From positions 1 to 27,905 of the forward strand of contig CAYNFH010000066.1 of assembly GCA_964396385.1 (NCBI GenBank): a DNA stretch of 27,905 nucleotides. The letters run 5' to 3'. Every line of letters begins with the position of its first letter. Within the stretch, counting starts at the first letter, position 1. This stretch comes from CAYNFH01 sp964396385. Lineage in GTDB: Bacteria > Armatimonadota > Chthonomonadetes > Chthonomonadales > CAJBBX01. The position numbers and the translations under genes are program-made. A model generated the notes under the pieces. That model was not told the origin of the DNA, made no database searches, and was given only the letters and a program-made list of their open reading frames with translations. Below are positions 15,100 through 23,663 of this stretch, one piece after another.

Positions 15100-15133
15100 A
15101 GGCCCGCTGCCGTATCTGAACAGCAGCGGGCCT
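15100..15133. terminator. Strong intrinsic terminator between convergent operons
   Basis: AGGCCCGCTGC (15100-15110) pairs perfectly with GCAGCGGGCCT (15123-15133), an 11-bp stem with a 12-base loop, followed on the plus strand by TATTGTTGG. It lies 22 bases after the deacetylase stop and 31 bases beyond the lyase stop on the other strand. The perfect stem can serve both directions; the T-rich tail is better on the plus strand. Confidence 0.85.
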
Positions 15134-15164
15134 TATTGTTGGTATCCCTCTCAGGACCTGACAA

Positions 15165-17321
15165 CTAGCTGGGTGTCAACGTGATCCGGTATGGGCCGGA
15201 CGGGACAGCGAATCGGAGAGACCCCTGACCCGTCGACGTGACGGTCGCGAACAGCGTAGTCCCTCGCCGCGTGTTGAATATCCGCACGCGATATTTGCGG
15301 CTAGGAAGCAGATCCAGAACCAGGTGCTGGGTTACCGCGGAAGCGTTGAGGTTGTAGGTAATGGTCCCGCTGATCTGCTCGGTTTTGCCGAAGAGCACAA
15401 CCCAGTTGCCTACCTGCGCTCCGTCCATATTTGTTGCCGCCATAACCAGCGGCGTCGCAACGCTCGTCTGGCTGAGAGGGGCCACCTGGAGCACGTTGAG
15501 CATGTAGTCGGTCACCTGGTTCCGGCTCGTCACTACGTCCAGCCGGTAACTCGATTTAGCCCCGTTTGCGCCGTTGTATTCGGGTGTCGTACTGACGGTC
15601 ACCCCGGACGTTGGCAGCAACGACTGTCCCCACAGGCGGTACGCTCCATTGTCGAACTTGTAGGTCCGCCCGCTGGTGGTGATTGCCGTCTGGCTGTGCA
15701 GGTGATACTCCTTGGCGAAGGTGGAATTCAGCAGGGAGACCCGGTCATAAACCAGGAACGTATTGGGTGAGATATAGGCTATTTTCCGGACATAGTCTGA
15801 TGCGATAGGGGTACCGCCGTGGGACCGGTCCTGCACATACGCCTGGGCTCCCCAGCCGGCAAAGTAAGTGTACTCATTCGTGTTCTCTTGAATGAGAACT
15901 TTTCCTGCCTCGTTCGGATAGCTGGAGTCGGGATATTGCCACCACTGCTCGTTGCCGCCAAAGGTGTAGTTGTTATTGGCGTCGGTATCCTGGATGATCC
16001 CGGATTGAGAGTACATGTTTGCGTTGGAGGCCAGCCAGCCACTCTTGTAGATCAGGAAGCCGTTCACGTTGTGGTCCTGATGCGTCTCTTGAAGCGGTCC
16101 CGCCCAGATACCCCAGTAGGTCGCATTCGGTGTCCAGTCAGATCGGCGGATGAGGACGCCCGGGCCGGATGCGAAGTACCACGTGGGCAGTTGTGTCCGG
16201 TAGTCCACGGACTGCAGCCCTTCGTTGTAGAGGAGGAACTCCCAGACCTGCGTGAAATCCCACTGGCTGGTGGATGGAGTGATGTTATCCAACCAGTACT
16301 TGGCGTACTGTGTTAGCTTTGTGTCTGCCAGGGTCGCCGTGGCAACCAACGCTCGGTCTCTATCATAGTCAGAGAGCGGCCCGCTCGAGTCCCTCGGCTG
16401 GTCCCCCAGCGAGTAGTACTGGTCCATCCCGGGTGTTGCGGAGTAGATGCGCCAGTAGAGGCTATCGTGGACGAAGTTAAAGCCCGTCTGGTTGATAAGG
16501 TCTGTGCCGTTGGCGGTCAGATAGGCGTCCAGAATGAGCGAGAGCAGGAATGACGAGTCATAGTTCGTGCTCTCCATGAACACGCCGCCCGCGCCCCAGC
16601 CGTCGGTAAAAGGCCTCACAAGCGAGGTCCACTTGGAGAGTGCGAGGTTCAGATGGTAGTTGGGCCTGTTGGTTCCCGAAGGGGGCGGGCTCTGGTAAGG
16701 ATCGGTGCCGGTGTCGGTGCCGTCCCCGTATACGGCCAGCGCGGCGGCCCAGGTGGTGTAGTAACCCCAGAAGTAGTTGTTGGAAGGAGAATCCACCGCC
16801 CAGCCGCCGACCTGAGCGGGATTGGTCTCGGGCCAGATCTCATCGGTGCGGTCCATCAGCCAGGTGGCAATCTGCTGGCGCTGAGCGACGGTCATCTGAT
16901 CGAAGCACCAGTCATACCCTGCCGTTACTTCCGGAATCGTCGAGCGGTAGCCGTAGTGACTGTCGCCGCTGATGTCGTTACTGGACACCGCGATTCCGAC
17001 CATGAGCTGGATGGCGCGCTTAGCATAGGCCGTGTTTCCGGTGACTTGGTAGCAGAGAGCCAGCGGGGCCACCGAGAACTCGTCCGCGTTGGAGTCGGTC
17101 AGCTCCTTGTTGGCGAAGGTCTGAAGGTTTTGCCAGCGGAGCGTGTTCTGGGCAGCATAGGTCTTCAACTGGGAGAGCCGCGCCGGGGTGAGCCACATCC
17201 GGGGATGAGTGGTCAATACGGCGCTTGCCGGCCCGGAAGCCAGGAGGAAAGACGAAATGAGCGCCAGGGGCAGAACCCTGGCGGCCGGGGTGGAAGCGCC
17301 GGTACAGCTAAAGATTCGCAT
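15165..17321 (-). CDS. Secreted heparinase II/III-like polysaccharide lyase
   Basis: The 718-residue protein has a signal peptide with likely cleavage after ASA (residues 32-34). The mature N-terminus, HPRMWLTPARLSQLK, starts an alpha/alpha-toroid as in heparinase II/III, chondroitin AC and alginate lyases. NNYFWGYYTTWAAAL (181-195) and STNYDSSFLLS (251-261) fit the Asn and Tyr regions of the toroid active site. HQDHNVNGFLIYKSGWL (from His414) matches the His/Asp-rich entry to the beta-sandwich, where H.D.N.F is conserved. These enzymes cut uronic-acid glycans by beta-elimination. AGAGGAG with a seven-base spacer supports the ATG at 17321. The gene has its own leader and candidate promoter. 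Together with the dehydrogenase at the left edge, a uronic-acid-containing polymer is a reasonable guess (inference). Confidence 0.8.
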   Translation of the reverse strand: MRIFSCTGASTPAARVLPLALISSFLLASGPASAVLTTHPRMWLTPARLSQLKTYAAQNTLRWQNLQTFANKELTDSNADEFSVAPLALCYQVTGNTAYAKRAIQLMVGIAVSSNDISGDSHYGYRSTIPEVTAGYDWCFDQMTVAQRQQIATWLMDRTDEIWPETNPAQVGGWAVDSPSNNYFWGYYTTWAAALAVYGDGTDTGTDPYQSPPPSGTNRPNYHLNLALSKWTSLVRPFTDGWGAGGVFMESTNYDSSFLLSLILDAYLTANGTDLINQTGFNFVHDSLYWRIYSATPGMDQYYSLGDQPRDSSGPLSDYDRDRALVATATLADTKLTQYAKYWLDNITPSTSQWDFTQVWEFLLYNEGLQSVDYRTQLPTWYFASGPGVLIRRSDWTPNATYWGIWAGPLQETHQDHNVNGFLIYKSGWLASNANMYSQSGIIQDTDANNNYTFGGNEQWWQYPDSSYPNEAGKVLIQENTNEYTYFAGWGAQAYVQDRSHGGTPIASDYVRKIAYISPNTFLVYDRVSLLNSTFAKEYHLHSQTAITTSGRTYKFDNGAYRLWGQSLLPTSGVTVSTTPEYNGANGAKSSYRLDVVTSRNQVTDYMLNVLQVAPLSQTSVATPLVMAATNMDGAQVGNWVVLFGKTEQISGTITYNLNASAVTQHLVLDLLPSRKYRVRIFNTRRGTTLFATVTSTGQGSLRFAVPSGPYRITLTPS

Positions 17322-17322
17322 T

Positions 17323-17364
17323 AGGTAACTCCTCTTACGACTGTGCGGCTTGGTTACCTGCCGC
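17323..17364 (-). promoter_or_regulatory. Alternative hairpins around the lyase ribosome site
   Basis: AGGTAAC (17323-17329) and GTTACCT (17353-17359) form a perfect 7-bp pair whose loop contains the ribosome site of the lyase gene. GCGGC (17345-17349) and GCCGC (17360-17364) form a second hairpin whose loop includes 17353-17359, so the two folds exclude each other. This is the geometry of a translational switch, but both stems are short. Confidence 0.25.
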
Positions 17365-17419
17365 GCGTATTCCCTTACAAAGACTTCGGGCCTCCGAACC
17401 CTGTTCCGGGCCGGGGAGC

Positions 17420-17449
17420 AATTTATTCGCGGTAAAGGACCCTTGCCAA
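17420..17449 (-). promoter_or_regulatory. Candidate sigma-70 promoter of the lyase gene
   Basis: Read on the minus strand, TTGGCA (17449-17444) lies 18 bases before TAAATT (17425-17420). They match five of six and four of six consensus positions. A start near 17413 would give a leader of about 90 bases. The 213-bp gap between this gene and the last glycosyltransferase supports a separate transcript. Confidence 0.35.
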
Positions 17450-17534
17450 CATGTCATATTCCCGCAAGTAAGCGGAACGACGACAAGCATTAGTGCGAGG
17501 CTTTGGGACTTGTGTAAAGGAGCTACTGAGCGGT

Positions 17535-18416
17535 TCAGGCGGCCGCGCGCGGCCGGTGCAGCATAAGGCTGGCCGCCATGCCCCGGTAGGCGGCAGCGCC
17601 GGCCGGGTTCAGCCAGGCAGCGCGGAGATAGTACGTGAAAGCAGCGCGATAGCGCGCCCGCATGCGCAGCTCAGTGGCCGCTACGCAATAACCTGCGGCC
17701 ATGATGGCGCGCCACTCCCTTCTGGTCCGGGCATGTTTGGTGCGTACCTTGGCCGCCTGGATCTCCGCCTCTGCCTCGCGAAGGCTAGTCAAGGAGGCCT
17801 CGTGGAGCCGGTACTTGTAAGGGGTGGCCTCCAGGTGGGCCAGAGGGGCCACTTTGCTGATACGGAGCCAGTAGTCGTAGTCCTCGGCGAGGAAAGCGTT
17901 CGGGTCGTACTGGCCTATCTGCTCCGCTACGGACCGTCGGTACATGAAGCAGGCGCCTATAACATTGGCACGCTCAATCTCGGAAGGGGGTCTGCGCCGG
18001 CATAGCCCCAGGTACTCGCCAGCATCATCTATCTGCTGGTAGTCGCAGTATACCAGGCCAACGTCCGGATGCTCGCTCAGGAACGTCGCCATAACCGCCA
18101 GCGCCTCCGGCTCGTAGAAGTTGTCGTCGCTGGTCCAGGTGAGGAACGTGCCGCGCGCCTCCCGAAAGCCTGTGTTCAACGCACGCGGAATCTTGCCGTT
18201 CTCCTGCCGGATGTATCTCACGCGCGCGTCCCGGCGGACCCACTCGGCCGCAACCTCGGGCGTGTGGTCCGAGCTGCCGTCATCCACGATGATGAGCTCT
18301 AACGGCTCCCACGTCTGGGCAAGGCAGCTCTCAATGGCGCTGCCAAGATAGGCTGCGCGGTTGTACGTTGGAAGCACAATCGAGACCAGGGGTCGTTCGT
18401 TTGTCTGTTCGCTCAT
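17535..18416 (-). CDS. GT2-family glycosyltransferase
   Basis: The 293-residue GT-A enzyme begins with RPLVSIVLPTYNRAAYL, then has IIVDDGSSDHT (nucleotide site), TWTSDDNFYEP (the D-x-D-like metal site, SDD) and AEDYDYWLRI (the catalytic ED region). The C-terminal helix bundle has no membrane span. Inverting transfer of a sugar from an NDP donor in the cytoplasm is expected. The ATG at 18416 overlaps the upstream stop by four bases (ATGA). This is the last gene of the six-glycosyltransferase run. It resembles the neighbour at 18413-19363 in layout. Confidence 0.93.
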   Translation of the reverse strand: MSEQTNERPLVSIVLPTYNRAAYLGSAIESCLAQTWEPLELIIVDDGSSDHTPEVAAEWVRRDARVRYIRQENGKIPRALNTGFREARGTFLTWTSDDNFYEPEALAVMATFLSEHPDVGLVYCDYQQIDDAGEYLGLCRRRPPSEIERANVIGACFMYRRSVAEQIGQYDPNAFLAEDYDYWLRISKVAPLAHLEATPYKYRLHEASLTSLREAEAEIQAAKVRTKHARTRREWRAIMAAGYCVAATELRMRARYRAAFTYYLRAAWLNPAGAAAYRGMAASLMLHRPRAAA

Positions 18417-19363
18417 ATCTGTTCCATAACCGCATTCAGCCTATGGCGTCTTCGGCGGCGCTCCAGCACGCCGGCAGGCAGGCAAGACTTGACTAGGTAG
18501 GATAGCGTGGCCGGATCCGCCCCGTATCGCAGCGCACGCAACAGGTAAGCCCGGGCGCGATTGTGCTGCCCGCGATAGAAGTAGCCGATTCCGCCTTCCG
18601 AGTAGATGCGATGACGCTGCATGCTCAGAAGATGCCGGTACTCACGCGCTCGCGGAAGAGCGAAGATCCGGTCCATGGCCATGAGATCGTTGTGCGCCCA
18701 GCGGTCGATGTTTGTCTGGATGCTCCCGGGATGCGAGCGGTAGATCACGTATGGCTCCGGGAGGAAGTCCACCGGATATCGGCTGAGCACCCTGGCAAAC
18801 AGCTCCCAATCTTCCGGCCCGAAGAGAGAAGTGTCAAAGTGTCCAACCTGGTCCAGCACTTCTCTCCGTATCAGCACCGAAGATGTCTTGACAAAGCATT
18901 CGACCAGGATCTCTGAAAACGCGTCACCGCGCTGACGCTCCGTCGGCCTGTAGGTGCGTAGAACGCGGCCCAGGCTCGCGTCGCGTGTCTCAGTACCGGT
19001 AAACACTAGCCCGAGATCCGGCCTCCTCTCCATGAGCTCAACCTGCTGCCGCAGCTTTCCGCCTGTCCAGAGATCATCGGAATCCAGAAAGGCAATGAGC
19101 GGCGCGCAGGAGGCCGCGATGCCGGTGTTCCTGGCGCTGGCCGGGCCCCCGTTCTGCTGGCGGATGTACCGGACCGGATGATCCCGGGTATATCGGCCCA
19201 CTACGGAGGCTGTATCGTCGATCGAGTCGTCGTCGACGACCAGGACCTCCATATCCGCGACATCCTGGCCGAGGGCGCTCTCTATGGTCTCGGCGATCAG
19301 GTGCGCCCGGTTGTAAGCGGGTATGACAACAGAAACCGTTGGCATGTCTTCCTGCCGTATCAC
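18413..19363 (-). CDS. GT2-family glycosyltransferase
   Basis: The 316-residue protein has PTVSVVIPAYNRAHLI near the start, LVVDDDSIDDT, AFLDSDDLWTGG (D-x-D region) and GPEDWELFARVL (catalytic ED). QQNGGPASARNTG is the conserved segment between strands. The GTG at 19363 forms a GTGA overlap with the preceding gene; the alternative ATG at 19345 would place the domain right at the N-terminus, with AGGA just ahead, and is also reasonable. The protein is cytosolic, with a role in repeat-unit assembly. Specificity is unknown. Confidence 0.93.
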   Translation of the reverse strand: MIRQEDMPTVSVVIPAYNRAHLIAETIESALGQDVADMEVLVVDDDSIDDTASVVGRYTRDHPVRYIRQQNGGPASARNTGIAASCAPLIAFLDSDDLWTGGKLRQQVELMERRPDLGLVFTGTETRDASLGRVLRTYRPTERQRGDAFSEILVECFVKTSSVLIRREVLDQVGHFDTSLFGPEDWELFARVLSRYPVDFLPEPYVIYRSHPGSIQTNIDRWAHNDLMAMDRIFALPRAREYRHLLSMQRHRIYSEGGIGYFYRGQHNRARAYLLRALRYGADPATLSYLVKSCLPAGVLERRRRRHRLNAVMEQI

Positions 19364-20331
19364 GTCGATTGGCGCGCCTGCCCCGCGACAGCGCGAGCCT
19401 GGACGCGCCGCAGGGCGCCGCGTTCCGAGAACTCGCCCAGAGCGGAGCTGAGCTGGAGGGCGGACCAGAACAGGCCGGGCAGGCTGCCGTGGAGCGCAGC
19501 CCGGAGCGCCTCACCCAGACACCTTCGTACCTCGAACTGAAGGGCCATACCCCGGCTGCACTTCGGGGCGGTGCCGAGGCGCTCTTCCAGTACGGCGTTT
19601 GAGCGGCCACAGCGGAAGGCGTAAGAGAGAGCGAATCTCAGCCGGAACCGGCGCGGGTCCACAGGATGCTCCACAGCCGCGTCCGTTATATAGCCGATTC
19701 GAACCCCGGAGGCTACCAACCGCTCGAACAGCTCGCACTCCTCTCCGCCCGTCAGCCCGCGAGTCCCGGTGGTTCCCAGATCCGTATTGAAGTAGAGGAG
19801 CTCCCGGGGAAGCGAGCGGTGGAAGATAAGGTTGGGCCCCGCTCCGTCCCACTTGCCCGGTGGGTACACGAAGCTTTCGGAGCCGCGGTCCGTATGGCAA
19901 AACAGTGGCTTCACGCGATAAGGCCCGGTGCGGGCGACCCAGCGTGGTGTACTCTCGGGCCAAACGGCGCGTATGGGTCCGCCTCCTGCAAGGCAGCCCA
20001 GCGTTTCCATGCCTGCGACCAGATTGCGCAGCCAGTCGGGGTCCGGAACCGAGTCGTCGTCTACAAAGATGATCCACTCGCCTCGGGCTTCCGTGAAGCC
20101 TCTGTTGCGAGTATACGAGAGTCCCTGATTGGTCTCCAGCGCCAGCCGCACTGGATACCGGCAGGATTGAGCCGCCCGCGCGACGATCTCAGGAGTGTCA
20201 TCCGAGCTGTTGTTGTCCACCACGATGATCTCCACATCGTGGCCGGGCGGGGGCGCCTGCCCGCTGAGGTTGCAGATCAGCGCAGGAAGAAGATGGCCGC
20301 GATTATACGCGCAAACAACTACCGATACCAT
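19360..20331 (-). CDS. GT2-family glycosyltransferase
   Basis: The 323-residue protein starts MVSVVVCAYNRGHLLPAL and has IIVVDNNSSDDT, NQGLSYTRNRG, FVDDDSVPDPDWL (D-x-D) and GGEECELFERL (catalytic acidic region). AGGAG nine bases before the ATG supports the start. The sequence PGHDVEI(I/L)VVDNNSSD and the QGLSY..NR segment are shared with the gene at 21587-22552, so the two are paralogues. It overlaps the next gene by four bases. Confidence 0.93.
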   Translation of the reverse strand: MVSVVVCAYNRGHLLPALICNLSGQAPPPGHDVEIIVVDNNSSDDTPEIVARAAQSCRYPVRLALETNQGLSYTRNRGFTEARGEWIIFVDDDSVPDPDWLRNLVAGMETLGCLAGGGPIRAVWPESTPRWVARTGPYRVKPLFCHTDRGSESFVYPPGKWDGAGPNLIFHRSLPRELLYFNTDLGTTGTRGLTGGEECELFERLVASGVRIGYITDAAVEHPVDPRRFRLRFALSYAFRCGRSNAVLEERLGTAPKCSRGMALQFEVRRCLGEALRAALHGSLPGLFWSALQLSSALGEFSERGALRRVQARAVAGQARQST

Positions 20332-20343
20332 GGGGTATAGCTC

Positions 20344-21585
20344 CTAAGAGTACCGCACTGCAAGCCGGCCGCCGCTGCCGAACCTTCGAGCGGTCCACGT
20401 CTCCAGCAACTGATCCAGGATTCGCGGCACGCCGAAGTCCAGGCTGCGCGCGTACGCGCCGCGGCTCATCCGCTCCCACCGCTCCGGGGACTGTAGCAAT
20501 GAGAGCACCTGCCGGGCAAGTCCCCTGGCATCTCCAGTCGGGAACAACAATCCCTCCTCTTCGGAGCGGATGATCTCCCGAAAGGCCGGGATATCGCTTG
20601 CCACTACAGGACTCCCGCACGCCATCGCCTCTGTAACCGTCAGCCCGAACGTCTCAAAGCGGGACGGTACGACCACAGCGGCGGCGCGCTTCATCTCCTC
20701 GAGGAGTCTATCTCGGGCTACAGGCCCTACTATCTGAATACGGTCCTCCGCTATGCCGGTGCCTTTCAGCACATCCTTCACAACCTGGCTGCCGTGCCGG
20801 CCATCCGGCCACTTCATGTTCTGGCCAAAGAGTCTGAAGACCGCATCCGGATACACCTTCAAGATGTCCGGAATGGCCCCTGCCAGCACATCCAGTCCCT
20901 TGAGCTGCTCCATTCGGCCAGGGAACAGGATTGTTCTCTCCACCGGCGACGAGCGAGCTCCCGCGGCAGGGGGCGCATCGATCGGATTCGGTATCACCCG
21001 GACGCCAGGAAGCTTTCGGTCCCAGCACCGCTCAGTAGCCTCCAACGCGGCGGCCGACGGACAGGTGACCTGGACGGCCTGGGAAGCGGTCCACGCCTCC
21101 AGCCGGTCGATGAGGCGGCGCCTGCCCGCACCTGCGGGTGAGCGGAACTGGCGGCACAGCATGGAGCAGCTATGGAGTCGGACGTGTAAGCGGCCCACGC
21201 CCCGGAGCCTGATGGCCGCAGCCGCCGGGGCGCCGAAGTCCGGGAACTCCATTACGTCGAACGGATGGCTGCGCGCCGCCCGCTTCAGGTAGTAGCGCAG
21301 CGCAAACAGCATGCCGAGCTCGTCGCACAGGGTATGGGCGGCGCGCCAGGCCAGCGCCGCTGCCGGGGTCTCTCGACGCAGGGAGATCCATGCCGGGCAC
21401 ACGTGGTACGTAACCCCTTGCTGTTCATACCGCTGATACGCCCGAGGCGCGCCCCAGCGAAAGACGTGCACATCGGCGCCACGGCGCGCGAGTTCCCGCG
21501 CGATCAGCACCGTGTAGGTGCCGATACCGCCCCCCAGCCCCTCGCTTGGCAGCGTATCTGTGGCGAAGGCTACGCGCATGAGCAA
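20344..21585 (-). CDS. GT4-family glycosyltransferase
   Basis: The 413-residue GT-B enzyme has TDTLPSEGLGGGIGTYT at the N-terminus, where the glycine loop binds the donor, then PNPID, ILFPGRMEQLKGLDVLA, and SRFETFGLTVTEAMACGSP with the E-x7-E motif. It is the only GT4 among five GT2 enzymes in this run. The TTG at 21585 has GGAGG nine bases upstream and follows the previous stop by one base. The ATG two codons later (21579) is the alternative, with a long 15-base spacing. The role is cytoplasmic sugar transfer with retention. Confidence 0.92.
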   Translation of the reverse strand: MLMRVAFATDTLPSEGLGGGIGTYTVLIARELARRGADVHVFRWGAPRAYQRYEQQGVTYHVCPAWISLRRETPAAALAWRAAHTLCDELGMLFALRYYLKRAARSHPFDVMEFPDFGAPAAAAIRLRGVGRLHVRLHSCSMLCRQFRSPAGAGRRRLIDRLEAWTASQAVQVTCPSAAALEATERCWDRKLPGVRVIPNPIDAPPAAGARSSPVERTILFPGRMEQLKGLDVLAGAIPDILKVYPDAVFRLFGQNMKWPDGRHGSQVVKDVLKGTGIAEDRIQIVGPVARDRLLEEMKRAAAVVVPSRFETFGLTVTEAMACGSPVVASDIPAFREIIRSEEEGLLFPTGDARGLARQVLSLLQSPERWERMSRGAYARSLDFGVPRILDQLLETWTARRFGSGGRLAVRYS

Positions 21586-21586
21586 G

Positions 21587-22552
21587 CTAGCGAGCCTCCG
21601 CTCGCATGGGGGCGTGCGCCCGCTTGCGCAGTGACATCAAGCCACGCATATAACCGAGCTGGCTGCAGGTGACGCCAAGATGATGGGCTGCCGGAGGGTA
21701 TCTCCTGCGAAGCATAAAGCCCAGGCACGTATAGATGCAGCGGCCAAGCCGGCGATACTCGTACAACGGGACGCCGAATATCCTTCTGGCGCTAGGCTCC
21801 TCCATCTGCTGGCCGGCCTGGCCGTAACCAGTCCAGAACTGGCGCCGCGCCAGGAATCTCAATGATATACGGCTCGGCTCGATGGGATGGTAGATCACCG
21901 CGTCGTGAGCGTAGTAGACCGGCACCCCGGCGCTGCGAAGCCGTGCCAGCATCTCTGTGTCCTCGCCGCCCATCGGCTTTCCGCCGCAATAGCCAAGGTC
22001 TGTCCGGAACAGCCCGTACCGGCTGAAGAGCTCCTTGCGAAAGAGCGTATTGTTGCCATGCGGCTCCCCAAGGTCGGACGGGGCGAGAAGCCGGGAGCCT
22101 CCGGATAGCTCGTAGTTCAGGAAGATGGCGCGCTGGTGCGGGGGCGCTTCGGGGTCCACCCAGGCCGGGAGGCGCGGCGGCCATGTCAATACCACGCGTC
22201 CCACGGACACGTCCGCGCCGCTCAACCTCGCTCCACGCGCCAGAGACGCGAGCCACCCCGGGTCTATCCGCACGTCGTCCGCCGTAAACGCGATCCATTG
22301 GCCGCACGCTTCTACGATGGCTCGGTTGAGCGCATACGAAAGACCCTGGCGCGACTCGAACGCGTAGCGAAGCGGGTACGGACCGCACGAGGCGCAATCT
22401 CGCAATGCCTCCGCCGTTCCGTCGCTGCTGTTGTTATCGACCACGAGGATCTCCACATCGTGGCCGTCCGGCGGCTGCATCCGGGCAAGGTCTTCGAGCG
22501 CTTGCCGCAGGCCGTTCAGCCGGTTATAGGTACAGATAGCTACGGTTATCAT
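21587..22552 (-). CDS. GT2-family glycosyltransferase
   Basis: The 321-residue protein begins MITVAICTYNRLNGLRQAL and has LVVDNNSSDGT, RQGLSYALNR, AFTADDVRIDPGWL (ADD in the D-x-D position) and GGEDTEMLARL (catalytic ED). The ATG at 22552 has AGGA ahead and starts nine bases after the upstream gene. It is paralogous to 19360-20331. The C-terminus has a basic stretch and a weak hydrophobic helix but no clear membrane span. Confidence 0.93.
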   Translation of the reverse strand: MITVAICTYNRLNGLRQALEDLARMQPPDGHDVEILVVDNNSSDGTAEALRDCASCGPYPLRYAFESRQGLSYALNRAIVEACGQWIAFTADDVRIDPGWLASLARGARLSGADVSVGRVVLTWPPRLPAWVDPEAPPHQRAIFLNYELSGGSRLLAPSDLGEPHGNNTLFRKELFSRYGLFRTDLGYCGGKPMGGEDTEMLARLRSAGVPVYYAHDAVIYHPIEPSRISLRFLARRQFWTGYGQAGQQMEEPSARRIFGVPLYEYRRLGRCIYTCLGFMLRRRYPPAAHHLGVTCSQLGYMRGLMSLRKRAHAPMRAEAR

Positions 22553-22561
22553 ATCGCTTTC

Positions 22562-23542
22562 CTAAGTTGGCCTCAACGCCAGTCTCCGAAGCACGCTCCA
22601 GGCTCTCGGTCCTGCGCGCAGCATCCACTGTAGGCGCGCATAGAGCCGGTGGTTCTTCGCGTCCGGATAGGTATCTAGGGCGAAGCGGAGGAGCTCGCGG
22701 CAAGTCTGCACATCGCCCGCATGAAAGGCATCATAGCCCCGTTCCAGAGCGTCTGAGGCCAGGCTCTCGGCTGCGATCTCACGCAGCCGGGCAGTCTGGG
22801 GAATCCGGGCCGCGCAGTGCCGGAAGAAAACCTCAAAGGCGTCTCTGCGCTCCTGGAGATTAAGAAGCCCGCCGCCATGGTTCTGGATATGCATATTGCC
22901 GCCATGGACCCGATAGTAGGCCTGGCAGGAGTCCAGAATACCCACATTGGCGTGAGCCGCCACGCGCAGCCACATTTCTAGGTCGCAGATCCGGGGAAGC
23001 TCACGCCGGTAGGCGCCCAGCGCGTGGTAAAGCTGGGTGCGCACTACTGCGGCAGGAGAAGCGAACAGATTGTCGCCGTAATCGCATACGGCTCGGATCC
23101 ACTCTATTCCGTCCCGGACCTGCCATGAATACTCCGTATCCGACACGCCCGCCGTCGGTAGCTCCGCAGCATCCGCAAACATCTGGAACGCGCCGTAGAC
23201 AAGGCCGACTTCCGGGTGCGCATCCATCAGCGCGGCCGCGCGTTTTAGGGCGCCCGGCGCAAGCATATCGTCCGCAGACAGGACCACTGTGTAGTCGGCT
23301 GTCGCCCATGCAACGCCTTCGTTGATGGTCGCCAGGAACCCGGCGTTTACGCGATGGCAGCGGATGGTTATCCGAGCGTCTTTCGCCGCGAGCTCCGCGG
23401 CTACGGCGGCCGTGTCGTCGGGGGAGGCGTCGTCGAGAATCAGCGCACGCAGGTCCACCGGCTGCGAGAGTACGCTCTCCACGCAAGCCCGGAGATAGTG
23501 GCCGTAGTTATAACAGGGGATGATTACGTCGACGCGGCCCAT
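22562..23542 (-). CDS. GT2-family glycosyltransferase
   Basis: From the ATG at 23542 the protein has 326 residues and opens with MGRVDVIIPCYNYGHYL. LILDDASPDDT, VLSADDMLAPGAL (ADD, D-x-D position) and ICDLEMWLRV (catalytic acidic residue region) follow. A TTG six codons upstream (23560) is an alternative; the ATG is preferred because the GT-A domain begins immediately after it. It is the first glycosyltransferase after the aminotransferase, from which a 121-base gap separates it; I find no convincing promoter in that gap. Confidence 0.92.
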   Translation of the reverse strand: MGRVDVIIPCYNYGHYLRACVESVLSQPVDLRALILDDASPDDTAAVAAELAAKDARITIRCHRVNAGFLATINEGVAWATADYTVVLSADDMLAPGALKRAAALMDAHPEVGLVYGAFQMFADAAELPTAGVSDTEYSWQVRDGIEWIRAVCDYGDNLFASPAAVVRTQLYHALGAYRRELPRICDLEMWLRVAAHANVGILDSCQAYYRVHGGNMHIQNHGGGLLNLQERRDAFEVFFRHCAARIPQTARLREIAAESLASDALERGYDAFHAGDVQTCRELLRFALDTYPDAKNHRLYARLQWMLRAGPRAWSVLRRLALRPT

Positions 23543-23663
23543 TCCCTCTACCTGTTCCAAAGCAGGATACCGTCAAGGGAAAAGTGCAGCGCCGGGATGC
23601 GCCGTGCAATGGGTCAGCCGCCCGGCCCGAACCGGACCGGACGCATTCGAAGGGATAAGGAGG

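Noticed and set aside
16653..17324. 223-codon plus-strand frame opposite the start of the lyase gene
   Set aside because: Low-complexity Gly/Val/Arg translation, antisense to a gene with signal peptide and lyase motifs.
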